Source: Bacteroidia bacterium
GTDB lineage: Bacteria > Bacteroidota > Bacteroidia > 2-12-FULL-35-15
Direction of reading: 5' to 3'
Length of the DNA: 64,000 nt
Assembly (NCBI GenBank): GCA_030654175.1
Contig: JAURXZ010000049.1
Coordinates: 342,334-406,333, forward strand
Part shown: one piece after another, positions 47,704-57,947 of the stretch
Layout: every line of letters starts with the position of its first letter
Position numbering within the stretch: the stretch's first letter is position 1
The notes under the pieces: generated by a model
The model's input: only the letters and a program-made list of their open reading frames with translations
What the model was told of the DNA's origin: nothing
The model's database searches: none
Translations under genes and position numbers: made by a program

Positions 47704-49611
47704 TCAAGGCCTTACTATTATTATATTTTCGTCCTCATATTTCAGCTGATTATTATCCAGAAGCCATTGAATAGTTCGTATTCTTTTGTCTTCATTACCT
47801 TCAGTTACTGCATTTACAAGGTTTGTAAGTTGCATCGGATGAACGGCAAGTAATTCTTTTATTTGCCGGCTGATGCTGTCAAATTCATCGGTATGTAAAG
47901 TTTTTTTATTTTCCTCTAAACAAACATCACATTGATTGCAACGATGGGTATTGGTTTCTCCAAAGTAAGCAAGTAAGATCTGGCTGCGGCATTTATGATT
48001 ACTGTCCGAATAATGTATCACAGCTTCCATCCTTTCAATAGCTCGTTGTTTAAGCAATGCGAGGTTTTCTTTTGAGATGGTCAAGTTTTTTACATCAATA
48101 CGTTCCTGTTCAAATGTAAGTTGAGGCAACTCTGTTTGTGGCGCATACGTGAGCAGTTGATGCTGTTGCAGATAATTCAATTTTTTTATGATCTCGTCAC
48201 GCGAAACATTCATTTTTTTTGCAATATCAAATTCATTGATTTTTACAAAATTATCGAACAGCCCTGAGTAGGAGCGGAGCAGAAGTTTGATAAAACCATC
48301 AAATGCAGATGAGGCAATTTGGAATTTATACAGATCTTCCCGATTGAGTTCAAATTTAATTCGTGAAGGCTGATGGAGTGCATCGGTACTGGAGATATAA
48401 CCTTCTTTTTCTAAAAATTTTAAACTATTAAAAACCGTCAGTGCATGTAATTTATAAGTATCGCATAATCCAACAATATCAAAATTATACGTAACCCCTG
48501 CTCCCGAACCTGTTGGGATCTGATAATAGTTGGCTAATGCCTGGTAGGTTTGTTTTATTTCTTCAATACCCGGAAAGCTGGTAGTAACATTGCGTTCAAG
48601 TTCCATTTTATCTCCCTTATTATAAAGTAAAATAGAATATGCTTTTTGTTCGTCACGTCCTGCACGTCCTGCTTCCTGAAAATAGGCTTCCAATGAATCG
48701 GGCAAATCAATATGAACTACAAAACGAACATCAGGTTTGTCAATTCCCATTCCGAACGCATTGGTACAAACTATTATCCGTGTTTTGTTTTGCATCCAGT
48801 TGCTTTGCTTAAGGTCACGGGTTTTGGCATCTAAACCGGCATGGTAAAAATCAGCAGCTATATTATTGCTTCGTAAATAATTAGAAATATCCTGTGTTTT
48901 TTTACGGTTGCGAACATAAACAATGCCCACACCTTTTAAATTGTGAGCTATTTTTACAAGCCTTGCCAATTTATCTTCTTCATGAATTACCACATAAGAA
49001 AGGTTTGTACGTTCAAAACTTTTTTGTAAAACATTCGATTTTTTAAATCGTAATTTTTCCTGGATATCTTTTACCACTTCAGTTGTAGCAGTTGCTGTTA
49101 ATGCCAATACAGGTATGTTTGGAAGAAGTTCCCGTAATGTTTCGATCTTTAAATAGCTTGGTCGGAAATCGTATCCCCATTGTGAAATGCAATGTGATTC
49201 ATCGATCGCGATCAGGTTCACTTTCATTTTTTGCAGACGAACCTTTACGATCTCTGTTTCTAACCGTTCAGGCGAGAGGTATAGAAATTTAATATTGCCA
49301 TGAACGCAATTGTCAAGCGCGATATCAATTTCACGTTTGTGCATGATGGATGTGATCGCAATTGCTTTGATTCCTTTATTAACAAGGCTGTCAACCTGAT
49401 CCTTCATCAATGCAATTAAAGGAGAAACCACAATGCAAATACCCTCTTTGGCTAAAGCAGGAACCTGAAAACAAATTGATTTCCCCCCACCGGTTGGTAA
49501 TAGCGCCAATGTATCATTGCCTTGCAGCACAGAATGGATGATATCTTCCTGTAATGGACGAAAGTTTTTATACCCCCAGTATTGCTCTAATATTTCGTGG
49601 ATGGTTGACAT
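47704..49611 (-). CDS. recQ: RecQ-family ATP-dependent DNA helicase
   Basis: 635 residues. Motif I LLPTGGGKSICFQVPAL (about 37-53), motif II IAIDESHCISQWGYDFRPSYL (quoted in part, about 135), TATATT, and the motif VI region FQEAGRAGRD (about 315-325) are intact. The RecQ zinc-binding cysteines appear as CRSQILLAYFGE...HRCNQCDVC (about 553-578), followed by a winged-helix part. A C-terminal HRDC domain is not recognisable, so the tail is the shorter RecQ form. The enzyme unwinds DNA during recombinational repair. It overlaps no neighbour. Confidence 0.93.
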   Translation of the reverse strand: MSTIHEILEQYWGYKNFRPLQEDIIHSVLQGNDTLALLPTGGGKSICFQVPALAKEGICIVVSPLIALMKDQVDSLVNKGIKAIAITSIMHKREIDIALDNCVHGNIKFLYLSPERLETEIVKVRLQKMKVNLIAIDESHCISQWGYDFRPSYLKIETLRELLPNIPVLALTATATTEVVKDIQEKLRFKKSNVLQKSFERTNLSYVVIHEEDKLARLVKIAHNLKGVGIVYVRNRKKTQDISNYLRSNNIAADFYHAGLDAKTRDLKQSNWMQNKTRIIVCTNAFGMGIDKPDVRFVVHIDLPDSLEAYFQEAGRAGRDEQKAYSILLYNKGDKMELERNVTTSFPGIEEIKQTYQALANYYQIPTGSGAGVTYNFDIVGLCDTYKLHALTVFNSLKFLEKEGYISSTDALHQPSRIKFELNREDLYKFQIASSAFDGFIKLLLRSYSGLFDNFVKINEFDIAKKMNVSRDEIIKKLNYLQQHQLLTYAPQTELPQLTFEQERIDVKNLTISKENLALLKQRAIERMEAVIHYSDSNHKCRSQILLAYFGETNTHRCNQCDVCLEENKKTLHTDEFDSISRQIKELLAVHPMQLTNLVNAVTEGNEDKRIRTIQWLLDNNQLKYEDENIIIVRP

Positions 49612-49614
49612 TGT

Positions 49615-49704
49615 AAATTTGATAATTTGAAAATGTGTTAATTTGAAAATGTGGTTTATTCAAATTTTTAAATTGTTAAATTCTCAAATTAATAAATTCT
49701 CAAA
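49615..49704. repeat. Short direct and inverted AT-rich repeats between recQ and the protease gene
   Basis: The 14-mer AATTTGAAAATGTG occurs twice, and AAATTCTCAAATTAAT occurs twice; several AATTTGA/TCAAATT blocks are inverse to each other. It is a simple-sequence expansion typical of Bacteroidota intergenic DNA. Confidence 0.55.
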
Positions 49705-52230
49705 TTAATGTATCACATTGATCTTCTTTACTGATTTTTCGGTGGTGGTGGATATTTCAACAAAGTAAATACCATTGGCTTCTCTTGTCAGATCAATGTT
49801 GTAAATGTCGTTTGAAACATTCGCAAGTGTTTTTACTGAAATAGTTTCACCAATAACATTTAACACTTTAATGGTTAGGTTTGCCGAAGTGGTTAGGTTT
49901 ACGGCCACATTAAATAATCCATTACCTGGATTTGGATATATGTTGAACGAAGAATTAAAATCATTGTCAGTAACCGATGTTGGACCACTCGTAATATTTA
50001 TATTGTCGATGTATAACAATTGCCCCCAGCCGCTTTTATTTTCAAAAGCAATTTTTAAAGAACTTTGCCCTATATAACTATTCAGGTTAATAGTTTCAGT
50101 TCTCCATTGAGTGGAAGTAGGAACAAAAGCGCTTGTATTATCAGGGGCAGTGGCTAATAGTGTACTTCCTTTTTGATAAACCCTGTTCCAGGATGAGCCG
50201 CAGTCATTGGTTACTGAGACTATTAAAGAATCTTTATATGTTGCACTGTAACGTGCATAGGCAACATCAAATGTAAGGGTAACGGGTGTAACAGCACTCG
50301 TAAGATCCAAATATGGTGAGTAAATAAAATCACTTTCTCCTGAGATATCAGAACTTGGATTATTATTCATTTTTGCAGAAGCAGTACTTGTACCAAATCC
50401 TCCGGCAGCAGTTACTTTGGCCCATGTTATGTTTGCATCAGGATTGCCGATTGTCCAATTGCTTGATGGGAAAACACCCTGAAAGTTTTCTGTTTGTGGA
50501 AGTGTTACAACAGGAGATGCGCTGATAATTGAAAATGTATTTGTTGATGAATCGTTTGGTGCATTTTGTTCAGTAGTACCATTTGGATTGCTTGTATATG
50601 ATTTTAAGGTATGCGAACCAACGCTCACTCCAGTGATGCTTGCAAGAGTGATAGTAGTGGAAACATTAGTATTTAAACTGCCTGTCCAGCTGTATGTTTG
50701 TAATGCACCGGCATCTAATTTATAGTTAATGGTGCATGAAGTTAAGGTGGCAGAGCCATAGTTTTTTAATGTAACCTGAGGTGTGATTGAAGTATTACAA
50801 CTGGAGTAGCCGTTAGCAGGTGCACCAATAGATTGAATAGCTGCATCATTTGCAAAAGCAGGAGGAGTACTGTTGGGGTCAAAACCATCTGCCGTTGTTG
50901 CACCTGTGTTTCCCGGATCCAACCAAAATTTTAATTGTGTGCTGTTTGTTCCTGCACCCAACCAGGAGGTTGAAAATTTACCATAATAATCATTCATGCT
51001 TGAAGGAGCTGCACCACAAGAGGAAGGCCCACCATATAATTGCCCGATAATTCTTTTGTTTTGATCAAAGAGCGGAGAACCTGATGAACCGGGTTCTGTA
51101 CATCCTGTGGTCCATTCACCTGTTTGCCAGCAGTCCGCGCTGTTATAAGTACCCGTTATTGCAGGGGTTAATGCCTCTGAGATCTTTTTTATATCACCAC
51201 TTGGATGATGAATTGCAATTTCTGATGTAGGGGGGACATTGATAGCTGACCAACCATTGAAATACGGTGAATACGTTGATGGAACAGTTCCTCCAATTAA
51301 ACCTCCTGTGATCTCAACCAAACAAAAATCTGTTCCTGCATCACGTGCTCTCAAGGTAGATGTATTTAACGATTGAGCTGTGGATGGAGAGGTTCCAGGT
51401 GCGGTGCAACCAGGTGCTTCCCAGTTAAAACGGAATACCCAGGTGGCAAAGTCATTACTTGAACTGCAATGGTTGGCAGTTAATACATAAGGTTTCGAAT
51501 CCTGAGGTACATCATTTATCAACGATCCGGTACAAAATTCACTTCCGCCAACAACTAAACAAACCACTCCCTTTTTTTCATTTTGCCAGTTAGCACCTAG
51601 AGGGCAGTTAACATTCAACTGGCAGGAGCCCCCATCGCCAAATGCTTTTTCAGTAAATTCTTTAACACCTCTGTAACCATGTGTTACCCTGAATAAATTC
51701 AGACGGCCCTGGTTTGCAACTTCTAATGGTTCAAAATATTCAATTACCAATGCATCACCGGGTATCAGATCGGTGGCAAACTTTCTGCTGATGTCGTTAT
51801 TTTGGTTTGTAAAGGCACCGATAATATATTTTTTATTATGAGTGTATATAAATAATTTTGCACCTTCAGGAATAAAAAAATCATCGAAAGCAAGGTTTAA
51901 AGAGGCCGCCCCTGCTGATTTTATTCCAAGCTGAAATATTTTGTCACCATTAGCCAACGTGATCCATTTCCCGGAATTTTTAAGATCATAGTTTACAAAA
52001 TGGTTAAAACCAAAGCGGAACGGGCCCTTGTTTTGAGAATTGATCTCATCTTCTGCTTTAAGCACTGCTAAATCAAAAGAAGGCATATTTTTAAATTCAA
52101 CCTCCTCGGTTGATTGAAAATTTTTATCGAAACTTAAGGGTTTACCACCTTGACCAAGTTGGGCAGTCGCAATATTCCCGAATAGCAAGCTAATAGATAA
52201 GAAAAAGCCGGTGAGTATGTTTTTTTTCAT
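49705..52230 (-). CDS. T9SS type A exported trypsin-fold endopeptidase (lysyl-endopeptidase-like)
   Basis: 841 residues. A signal peptide (about 1-23, ending IATAQ) is followed by a propeptide-like region (24-200). A chymotrypsin-fold domain (about 205-440) has His in TANHCSS (about 252), Asp in GTDFCLVEI (about 298) and Ser in EPGSSGSPLFD (about 383), a complete triad with many cysteines. The layout is closest to Achromobacter lysyl endopeptidase (S1 family), but Lys specificity is not shown. A CARDB-like (about 460-560) and an anchor-J/CUB-like domain (about 575-745) precede the type A sorting domain (about 765-841; IYPNPGNGLF...ANGIYFVEI). It is presumably a secreted or surface protease. 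Confidence 0.87.
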   Translation of the reverse strand: MKKNILTGFFLSISLLFGNIATAQLGQGGKPLSFDKNFQSTEEVEFKNMPSFDLAVLKAEDEINSQNKGPFRFGFNHFVNYDLKNSGKWITLANGDKIFQLGIKSAGAASLNLAFDDFFIPEGAKLFIYTHNKKYIIGAFTNQNNDISRKFATDLIPGDALVIEYFEPLEVANQGRLNLFRVTHGYRGVKEFTEKAFGDGGSCQLNVNCPLGANWQNEKKGVVCLVVGGSEFCTGSLINDVPQDSKPYVLTANHCSSSNDFATWVFRFNWEAPGCTAPGTSPSTAQSLNTSTLRARDAGTDFCLVEITGGLIGGTVPSTYSPYFNGWSAINVPPTSEIAIHHPSGDIKKISEALTPAITGTYNSADCWQTGEWTTGCTEPGSSGSPLFDQNKRIIGQLYGGPSSCGAAPSSMNDYYGKFSTSWLGAGTNSTQLKFWLDPGNTGATTADGFDPNSTPPAFANDAAIQSIGAPANGYSSCNTSITPQVTLKNYGSATLTSCTINYKLDAGALQTYSWTGSLNTNVSTTITLASITGVSVGSHTLKSYTSNPNGTTEQNAPNDSSTNTFSIISASPVVTLPQTENFQGVFPSSNWTIGNPDANITWAKVTAAGGFGTSTASAKMNNNPSSDISGESDFIYSPYLDLTSAVTPVTLTFDVAYARYSATYKDSLIVSVTNDCGSSWNRVYQKGSTLLATAPDNTSAFVPTSTQWRTETINLNSYIGQSSLKIAFENKSGWGQLLYIDNINITSGPTSVTDNDFNSSFNIYPNPGNGLFNVAVNLTTSANLTIKVLNVIGETISVKTLANVSNDIYNIDLTREANGIYFVEISTTTEKSVKKINVIH

Positions 52231-52285
52231 TTTGAAAATATTTATTATTTAGTCACGAAATAAAATAATTTGCCTTTGAATATGT

Positions 52286-52317
52286 TAAAGATAGGGATTT
52301 TAAAAAACAAAAACAAA
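52286..52317 (-). promoter_or_regulatory. Promoter-like pair before the protease gene
   Basis: On the minus strand a TTTG (52317-52314) is followed after 20 bases by TATCTTTA (52293-52286), one base from TAnnTTTG. It lies about 55 bases before the start codon. Confidence 0.5.
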
Positions 52318-52393
52318 TTGGTTTTCATACAAATTATACATTTTTTTTACTTAGAAACAGATGGGAATTTGCATTGAATTCAATTTTTTTTTA

Positions 52394-52431
52394 TTAAAAA
52401 AAACACCTGTTACGATTTCTCGAAACAGGTG
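52394..52431 (-). terminator. Terminator after the thioredoxin-fold gene
   Basis: On the minus strand the arms CACCTGTT and AACAGGTG (52404-52411 and 52424-52431 in plus coordinates) form an 8-bp stem followed by a long T-run. It lies 26 bases past the stop. Confidence 0.75.
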
Positions 52432-52456
52432 ATTAATTATACTAATTGATTGAATT

Positions 52457-53896
52457 TTATTTTTTAATTTTTTCTTTTTCAAGTGCTTCAATAAAATTAC
52501 CTAATTGTTCGGTGTCAATTCTTTTTGCTTTGATAATTTTATTTTCATCCAATAAATAAACTACAGGTGTGCTGTAAATGTCATATATTTTTTTTGTAAC
52601 CGCTCTCCTGTATTGATCCGGTTCATGTACGTTGATCCAGTTCAACTTGTTTTCGCGGATAAATTTTTTCCATTCTTCCGGTTTATCTTCCGTTTCAATA
52701 GCATAAACTTCCACACCTTTTTCTTTCAGTTTTTTGTAAAGTTCGGCAAGTTTAGGAACTTCTTTTTTGCAATGTCCACAGCCATGATCCCAAAATATAA
52801 GAACCGTATAATTGGCTTTAACATCATATAAAGAAACGTATTTACCGGTTGTATCCAACATGTTTATTGACGGGGCTTTTTTACCCAACAATAATGGTTT
52901 TAGGGTATATGCGCGTGTGGTGATTTTATGTAATTGCGTTGAATCAACCCAGAATGCCTGTTTGGTAGCATAATATTTTTCCACCATGTGTACAAATACT
53001 GCATCCATTCCCATTATGTTTGAGCTCTCATAATTATAGGTTAACCAATAAATAATGTACTTGAACATTTCCTGGTTTGCTTTTGCTTTTGCTGCCAGGT
53101 AATCTACGGAAACATTTATGGAATCAGGGATCTGAGCTGTTAGTTTATCCATATACTGCTTGATCTTGGTATGGAAAATAGGGGTGCGTAACAACCTGTC
53201 GTCACTGAAATCAATATTGTCGAAAAAATGTGCTTTATAATAACGGTAAGCAAAAGTGGTATCTTTTTTACCATTTGCAAGCATTGGTGCTTCCGGAACA
53301 TCAATTTCTTCCATTGCTTTAAACAGTTTGGCAACAAAAGTTGTAGGGTTGTCTTTAATAAAGCTGAGTTTATAATCTTTTACTTCCTTATCAATCCCCG
53401 ACATTTTATCAATCAGTAACTTTGTGGAATCTTTATTGGTTTTAGTTGTTGCTTTGTAAAGGTCTCTTAATGGCTCAATTTGCTTTTGTTTACCGGCCAT
53501 AAAAGTTTGGTAATCGTAAAAGAATTTGTTTTCGGCAGAGCCTTTTACTTTCATGAATTTTATATAGTCGGTAGTATCGGTTTCCAATGAGAAATTTTGT
53601 TCCGCATCCATCACAAAATCAAAATATTTTTTATTTGGGGGTACAAATAAGTAAATTCCTTCGGGATACTTTTCAGTACCTTTAAATACCACTTCGCCTT
53701 TGGCATTTACTTTTGCCGAATCTTTTATATATTGCTTATCTCCATAATAATTAGCCAAAAGGCAGGTAGAGCCTTCTTTTAAACCCTTGGCCGTGATCTT
53801 AATGTTGTAACCATTATCCTGCGGATTACCTGCAATAATATGAGTAGTGGCAAGGATAGTTATCAGCGTGATTGTTTTAGCAAAAAAGGAATTCAT
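52457..53896 (-). CDS. Thioredoxin-fold lipid/surface stress protein (DUF4369/DUF5106/TlpA type)
   Basis: 479 residues from ATG 53896; an upstream in-frame ATG (53938) adds 14 residues, but the signal peptide (MNSFFAKTITLITILA) fits the later one. An N-terminal DUF4369-like beta domain (about 22-110, with LLANYYGDKQYIKDSAKV) precedes a helical DUF5106-like middle (about 130-330). A C-terminal TlpA/AhpC-TSA thioredoxin domain (about 335-475) has the redox pair in WDHGCGHCKKEVPKL (Cys about 372 and 375). It would reside in the periplasm and reduce or isomerise disulfides of exported proteins, a plausible help for the cysteine-rich T9SS proteins here. CGHC is the active site of DsbA/DsbC- or protein-disulfide-isomerase-like proteins. 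Confidence 0.84.
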   Translation of the reverse strand: MNSFFAKTITLITILATTHIIAGNPQDNGYNIKITAKGLKEGSTCLLANYYGDKQYIKDSAKVNAKGEVVFKGTEKYPEGIYLFVPPNKKYFDFVMDAEQNFSLETDTTDYIKFMKVKGSAENKFFYDYQTFMAGKQKQIEPLRDLYKATTKTNKDSTKLLIDKMSGIDKEVKDYKLSFIKDNPTTFVAKLFKAMEEIDVPEAPMLANGKKDTTFAYRYYKAHFFDNIDFSDDRLLRTPIFHTKIKQYMDKLTAQIPDSINVSVDYLAAKAKANQEMFKYIIYWLTYNYESSNIMGMDAVFVHMVEKYYATKQAFWVDSTQLHKITTRAYTLKPLLLGKKAPSINMLDTTGKYVSLYDVKANYTVLIFWDHGCGHCKKEVPKLAELYKKLKEKGVEVYAIETEDKPEEWKKFIRENKLNWINVHEPDQYRRAVTKKIYDIYSTPVVYLLDENKIIKAKRIDTEQLGNFIEALEKEKIKK

Positions 53897-54239
53897 AAAA
53901 ATTGATTTTTTTGGGTTAATAATGCAATTAACGTACAATTATTGTAGTGTTTTGAAGATTTACAAATTTCATGTTTAATGATACAATTATAGCTATTTTT
54001 TTGCAGATTTTATGTCACAATAAGAGTGCCGTAAATTGAGAAATGTTATTGGCATGTATTTTTAATTGAAAATCAGTAACTTACAAAGTGTTAAAAAATA
54101 TTAAAATTTAAACTGGCTTAAAATCAGTAAAAGAAAAATGGAATTAGAATTAACCAATTAGTCTGAAATTTTTGATTAATTTTGCACCTTAAATTTAAAA
54201 CAATTTTAACATTAATTTTACTTACAAAAAATCGATCAA
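53897..54239. other. Gap between divergent genes
   Basis: 343 AT-rich bases. A TAATTTTG box (54177-54184, listed separately) precedes the plus-strand gene. No frame or RNA gene is seen. Confidence 0.45.
54177..54184 (+). promoter_or_regulatory. -7 box TAATTTTG before the small T9SS gene
   Basis: An exact TAnnTTTG match 55 bases before the ATG at 54240. No clear -33 box at the right distance is visible. Confidence 0.45.
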
Positions 54240-55286
54240 ATGAAAAAAATTTACACATTACTTTCCGTTTTATTATTCGCAGGTTCGGTGAATGTAAAAG
54301 CTCAGGATACTTTGCTATATGAAGGATTTCAATTTGTTATGGATTCATACCTTATCTCAGTTACCAGTCCACCGGTTGGAACGAATACCGACAGCATGTG
54401 GTATAATTATGATGCCGACCAGTTAGCTGATGGCGCAGGTGGAACAAATGCACGCCCTGATGATTGGTGGCAAATATTAGCATTCGCTGATTCCAATTTA
54501 TATATTCAGGGAACTACTGATACTAATATTGTAATGGGCGCTAATTCATGGTTTTCATCGCCAGGACAAGCTGATAATTGGTTGATCACTTCTAATGTTC
54601 AATTAGGTGACCATGATACATTATTCTGGAAGGCTGCTCCAAGACAAACCCCACGCTACTGTGATGGTTATGAAGTGAGATTATCTACTACAACCAATAG
54701 CGATCTTGCGTTTACCAATGTATTGTTTACTGCAGCGGAAATGACCGCAATAAGCGGAACCAGTGCAGATTCTACATTTAGTGGTTATACTTTTTCTACA
54801 CCGGGTTTTGTACACGGGCTGGATGGTACGTATACTGAATTTGATAATGATTCAGCACGTTTGATCGGTATATTAAAACCTTTTTCTATGCCATTAGATG
54901 CTTATGCAAATCAAAACGTATTTATTGCATTTCACCATACCTCATTTGATGACAACCTTATCTCAATTGATGATATCATGATTCGTGGTACTGCATCAAA
55001 TCCTATCGCTGGGATCAATGAAAATAAATTTGATCTGAATTTGAATGTTTTCCCAAATCCAGCTGGAGATAATGCACAGTTGAATTTTCAGTTAACAGCT
55101 GAAACAGAAGTTACAATTAATGTAAATGATGTTACCGGCAAGTTGGTTTATTCCGAAAACAAAGGTTCATTAGCTTATGGCCGTCATTTTGCAACTATTA
55201 ATACTGCTGCTTTAGCAAATGGTTTTTACACGATTGCGGTACAAACTAAAAATGGTACAAGTACTACTAAATTGATCGTTCAATAA
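54240..55286 (+). CDS. T9SS type A exported protein with anchor-J-like domain
   Basis: 348 residues. A signal peptide (about 1-21, ending VNVKAQ) leads to a choice-of-anchor-J/cleaved-adhesin-like domain (about 23-255). This domain shows ADNWLITSNVQLGDHDTLFWKA, PRYCDGYEVRLSTTTNSD and, near its end, VFIAFHHTSFDDNLISIDDI (quoted only in part). It closes with a type A sorting domain (about 265-348; LNVFPNPAGDNAQ...LANGFYTIAV). Such domains bind carbohydrates or other proteins; no enzyme signature is visible. The gene has its own promoter-like box and a perfect terminator, so it is a single-gene unit. Confidence 0.87.
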   Translation: MKKIYTLLSVLLFAGSVNVKAQDTLLYEGFQFVMDSYLISVTSPPVGTNTDSMWYNYDADQLADGAGGTNARPDDWWQILAFADSNLYIQGTTDTNIVMGANSWFSSPGQADNWLITSNVQLGDHDTLFWKAAPRQTPRYCDGYEVRLSTTTNSDLAFTNVLFTAAEMTAISGTSADSTFSGYTFSTPGFVHGLDGTYTEFDNDSARLIGILKPFSMPLDAYANQNVFIAFHHTSFDDNLISIDDIMIRGTASNPIAGINENKFDLNLNVFPNPAGDNAQLNFQLTAETEVTINVNDVTGKLVYSENKGSLAYGRHFATINTAALANGFYTIAVQTKNGTSTTKLIVQ

Positions 55287-55305
55287 TATAGAGTATCAAC
55301 GAAAT

Positions 55306-55345
55306 AAAAAATCCCCGCTGAGCAATTTCAGCGGGGATTTTTTTG
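55306..55345 (+). terminator. Perfect hairpin terminator after the small T9SS gene
   Basis: Arms AAAAAATCCCCGCTGA and TCAGCGGGGATTTTTT pair over 16 bp with a 6-base loop and a T-run. The symmetric A/T flanks allow function on both strands. Confidence 0.92.
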
Positions 55346-55374
55346 TTTTTAAAGTGGATTGCTAATTGCGTGTT

Positions 55375-55445
55375 GTCAGCCAAAGCTTGTCGAAGGCTGT
55401 GCGATGGCGCCCCACATGAATCGACAGGCTCAGCATGACCATCGC
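55375..55445. repeat. Dispersed palindromic repeat, TCGACAGGCTCA type
   Basis: GCTTGTCGAAGGCTGTGC is followed by TCGACAGGCTCAGCATGACC. The blocks match those of the element at 41561-41632, and the interior forms a hairpin. It lies between the convergent small T9SS gene and prfC. Confidence 0.6.
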
Positions 55446-55478
55446 TCAAAGTGTTTTTCTTACCCTTTATTTATAATA

Positions 55479-57068
55479 TTATTCCTCTTTAAACTCAGAG
55501 ATAAAGTGGAAATGTATCTCCGGATTTTTCTCTTGCGCCATTTGCAGCGCCCATGCCGATTCAGCTAAAAATACAGGTCGGCCTTCTTTGTCGGTTGCCA
55601 TGTGATGTAGCTTTTCGAAGATAAACTCTTCCATCTTTTTCTTATTCTTACTGCTTATCCAGCAAGCTTTAAAAAGAGAGATATGCTCAAAATTACAGGA
55701 GGCAGAATATTCACTTTTTAAACGGTGTTGAATTACTTCGAACTGAAGTGCCCCAACAGTTCCAAGAACTTTACGGTTATCTGTCTTTTTTGTGAACAAT
55801 TGCGCAACACCTTCATCCGTTAATTGTTCGAGGCCTTTGTTTAATTGTTTTGTTTTTAAAGGATCGGCATTTACCACATATTTAAACAATTCAGGAGAGA
55901 ATTGAGGAATTCCTTTAAAATTCATTTTTTCTCCTTCCGTTAAGGTATCTCCGATCTTGAAAATGCCGGAATCATAGAGCCCGATGATGTCACCAGGGTA
56001 TGCCTCATCCACCACATTTTTTTCCTGAGCCATAAAAGCCGTAGGATTTGAGAATTTTAAAGTGCGGTTTTCCCGAACATGATAATAATTTTTATTCCGC
56101 TCAAATTTTCCTGAACAGATCCTTAAAAATGCTATCCTGTCGCGATGTTTAGGATCTAAATTAGCATGTATCTTAAAAACGAATCCGGTGAAATTTTTAT
56201 CATCAGGGTGTATAATTTTCAGATCTGTTTCGCGGGAACGTGGAGTAGGGGCAATTTTAATAAATCCATCCAAAAGTTCACGCACTCCAAAATTATTTAC
56301 AGCACTGCCAAAAAATACCGGGGAGATCATTGCTTCCAGATAGTCTTCAATTTCAAATTCGGAGTAAACACCTTCAATTAATTCTACATCATGACGTAAA
56401 ATATTGGCAAAATGTTCACCAATAATTTCATCAATTGCTCCATCGCTCAGGTCTTTTATCTCAATTGAATTTTCGGTGGATTGTTTTTCACCCTGGTTGA
56501 AAAGGATCAAACTTTTCTCATACAAATTGTAAACGCCTTTAAATGTTTTTCCTATGCTTATGGGCCATGTTAAGGGGCGAAGGTCGATCCGCAATTCTTT
56601 TTCTATCTCGTCCAACAGGTCAAAAGGATTTTTTCCTTCACGATCCATCTTATTGATGAAAACTATAACAGGAGTTTTGCGCATACGGCATACTTCAAGC
56701 AGTTTACGTGTTTGAGGCTCTACACCTTTTGCACAGTCGATAACCATTATAACGCTGTCTACGGCAGTAAGAGTGCGATAGGTATCTTCAGCAAAATCTT
56801 CGTGGCCGGGAGTATCCAATAAATTTATTTTAACGCCTTTGTATTCAAAACCCATTACAGATGTTGCTACCGAAATACCACGCTGGCGCTCAATTTCCAT
56901 AAAGTCGGAAGTAGCGTGTTTTTTGATCTTGTTTGATTTTACAGCTCCTGCTTTTTGAATAGCTCCACCAAATAAAAGCAACTTTTCAGTTAATGTAGTT
57001 TTACCGGCATCGGGGTGAGAGATAATACCAAAGGTTCTGCGTTTTTCTATTTCTTCTTTTAAAGCCAT
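55479..57068 (-). CDS. prfC: Peptide chain release factor 3
   Basis: 529 residues, the usual RF3 length. The GTPase motifs are intact: G1 [15 protein letters not shown] (about 16-30), G2 region [15 protein letters not shown]3 [18 protein letters not shown] and G4 VFINKMDRE. Domains II and III follow, with the RF3-specific [15 protein letters not shown] near 435-450 and [16 protein letters not shown] at the C-terminus. RF3 is a GTPase that speeds the release of class I release factors from the ribosome after termination. It stands alone on the minus strand. Confidence 0.95.
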   Translation of the reverse strand: MALKEEIEKRRTFGIISHPDAGKTTLTEKLLLFGGAIQKAGAVKSNKIKKHATSDFMEIERQRGISVATSVMGFEYKGVKINLLDTPGHEDFAEDTYRTLTAVDSVIMVIDCAKGVEPQTRKLLEVCRMRKTPVIVFINKMDREGKNPFDLLDEIEKELRIDLRPLTWPISIGKTFKGVYNLYEKSLILFNQGEKQSTENSIEIKDLSDGAIDEIIGEHFANILRHDVELIEGVYSEFEIEDYLEAMISPVFFGSAVNNFGVRELLDGFIKIAPTPRSRETDLKIIHPDDKNFTGFVFKIHANLDPKHRDRIAFLRICSGKFERNKNYYHVRENRTLKFSNPTAFMAQEKNVVDEAYPGDIIGLYDSGIFKIGDTLTEGEKMNFKGIPQFSPELFKYVVNADPLKTKQLNKGLEQLTDEGVAQLFTKKTDNRKVLGTVGALQFEVIQHRLKSEYSASCNFEHISLFKACWISSKNKKKMEEFIFEKLHHMATDKEGRPVFLAESAWALQMAQEKNPEIHFHFISEFKEE

Positions 57069-57118
57069 TGTATTACGAATTACGAATTTTATCGAATCAC
57101 GAATCTTTGTTTGTTAAA

Positions 57119-57231
57119 GTCATCCCGAGCGGAGTCGAGGGATCTTTTTATTGATTACTAAAGTGTTGATTAAAAGGGAATATACCTTCTTAGCATCCTA
57201 ACAAGATTCCCCCAAATTGGTTGGAATGACA
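57119..57231. repeat. GTCATCCCGAGC-type palindromic repeat
   Basis: The left end GTCATCCCGAGCGGAGTCGA and the right end TTGGAATGAC are inverse in their outermost bases; AGGGATC and GATTCCC in the interior can pair too. It lies between prfC and rplS and belongs to the same broad class of ATGAC-ended intergenic palindromes. Confidence 0.5.
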
Positions 57232-57257
57232 TAAATTTATCCTATTTAATGCCAAAA

Positions 57258-57302
57258 TAAAAAACCCCAACTCTTCCCGAAAAGGGAAGGGAAGGGGTTT
57301 TA
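57258..57302 (-). terminator. Terminator after rplS
   Basis: On the minus strand, AAAACCCCTTCCCTTCCC pairs with GGGAAGAGTTGGGGTTTT across a TTTTC loop (14 of 18 positions), followed by a T-run. It begins 17 bases after the rplS stop. Confidence 0.75.
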
Positions 57303-57319
57303 TAAATATTATAATTTAA

Positions 57320-57670
57320 TTATTGTTTTTTCTCAGCGATACGAGCTGCTTTTCCAGTTAAGCCACGTAGATAGAATACACGTGCTCTGCGAACAACACC
57401 AACTTTGTTTATTTCAACTTTGTCGATATATGGAGAACATACAGGAAATACACGTTCTACACCAACTGAATTACTCATTTTACGAACTGTAAAAGTTTCA
57501 GTAGCTCCAGCACCTTTACGCTGAATAACAACACCTTGATATTGCTGAACGCGTTCTTTTTCGCCTTCTTTGATTTTATAATGAACAGTAACAGTATCAC
57601 CAGCTTTGAACTTAGGGTGACTAACTTTTATTGACATTTGGTCTTCTACGTATTTTAATAACTGGCTCAT
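57320..57670 (-). CDS. rplS: Ribosomal protein L19
   Basis: 116 residues, standard for bL19. Diagnostic segments are [43 protein letters not shown] (quoted in part), [20 protein letters not shown] and [22 protein letters not shown]19 sits at the 30S-50S interface of the ribosome. A -7 box lies upstream at 57720-57727. The usual partner trmD is 1.7 kb upstream on the same strand, separated by an opposite-strand TPR gene and a repeat element. Confidence 0.96.
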   Translation of the reverse strand: MSQLLKYVEDQMSIKVSHPKFKAGDTVTVHYKIKEGEKERVQQYQGVVIQRKGAGATETFTVRKMSNSVGVERVFPVCSPYIDKVEINKVGVVRRARVFYLRGLTGKAARIAEKKQ

Positions 57671-57719
57671 AAACTTTGTTTTTATACTATTTTAAATCAA
57701 TATCCCTTAAAAAGGAATG

Positions 57720-57727
57720 CAAATATA
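57720..57727 (-). promoter_or_regulatory. -7 box TATATTTG before rplS
   Basis: An exact TAnnTTTG on the minus strand, 50 bases before the rplS ATG. A TTTTC-like -33 candidate is near the expected distance. An own promoter fits the separation of rplS from trmD. Confidence 0.6.
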
Positions 57728-57947
57728 GTTTATTTTCTTAGATTGGAAAAATAATTTTCGAAAAATATAATCTGAAGCGATTTTTGGCTCCTGAATTTAT
57801 GTGTTTTTTTGAAAAAAGAGGAAGAAAACGTCCCTAAATACAGCAATATGATGTTTTGGGATCTTTAAAACTGAAATTTACCTGCTTTTTATCTCCGGGT
57901 TTTGAATAAAGCAAAATAAAAGCTGAGAACTCTTTCATTTGCGGATG

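Noticed and set aside
55359-55568. 69-codon plus frame across the 55.4-kb palindrome and the prfC end
   Set aside because: It overlaps prfC on the other strand and is created by the repeat.
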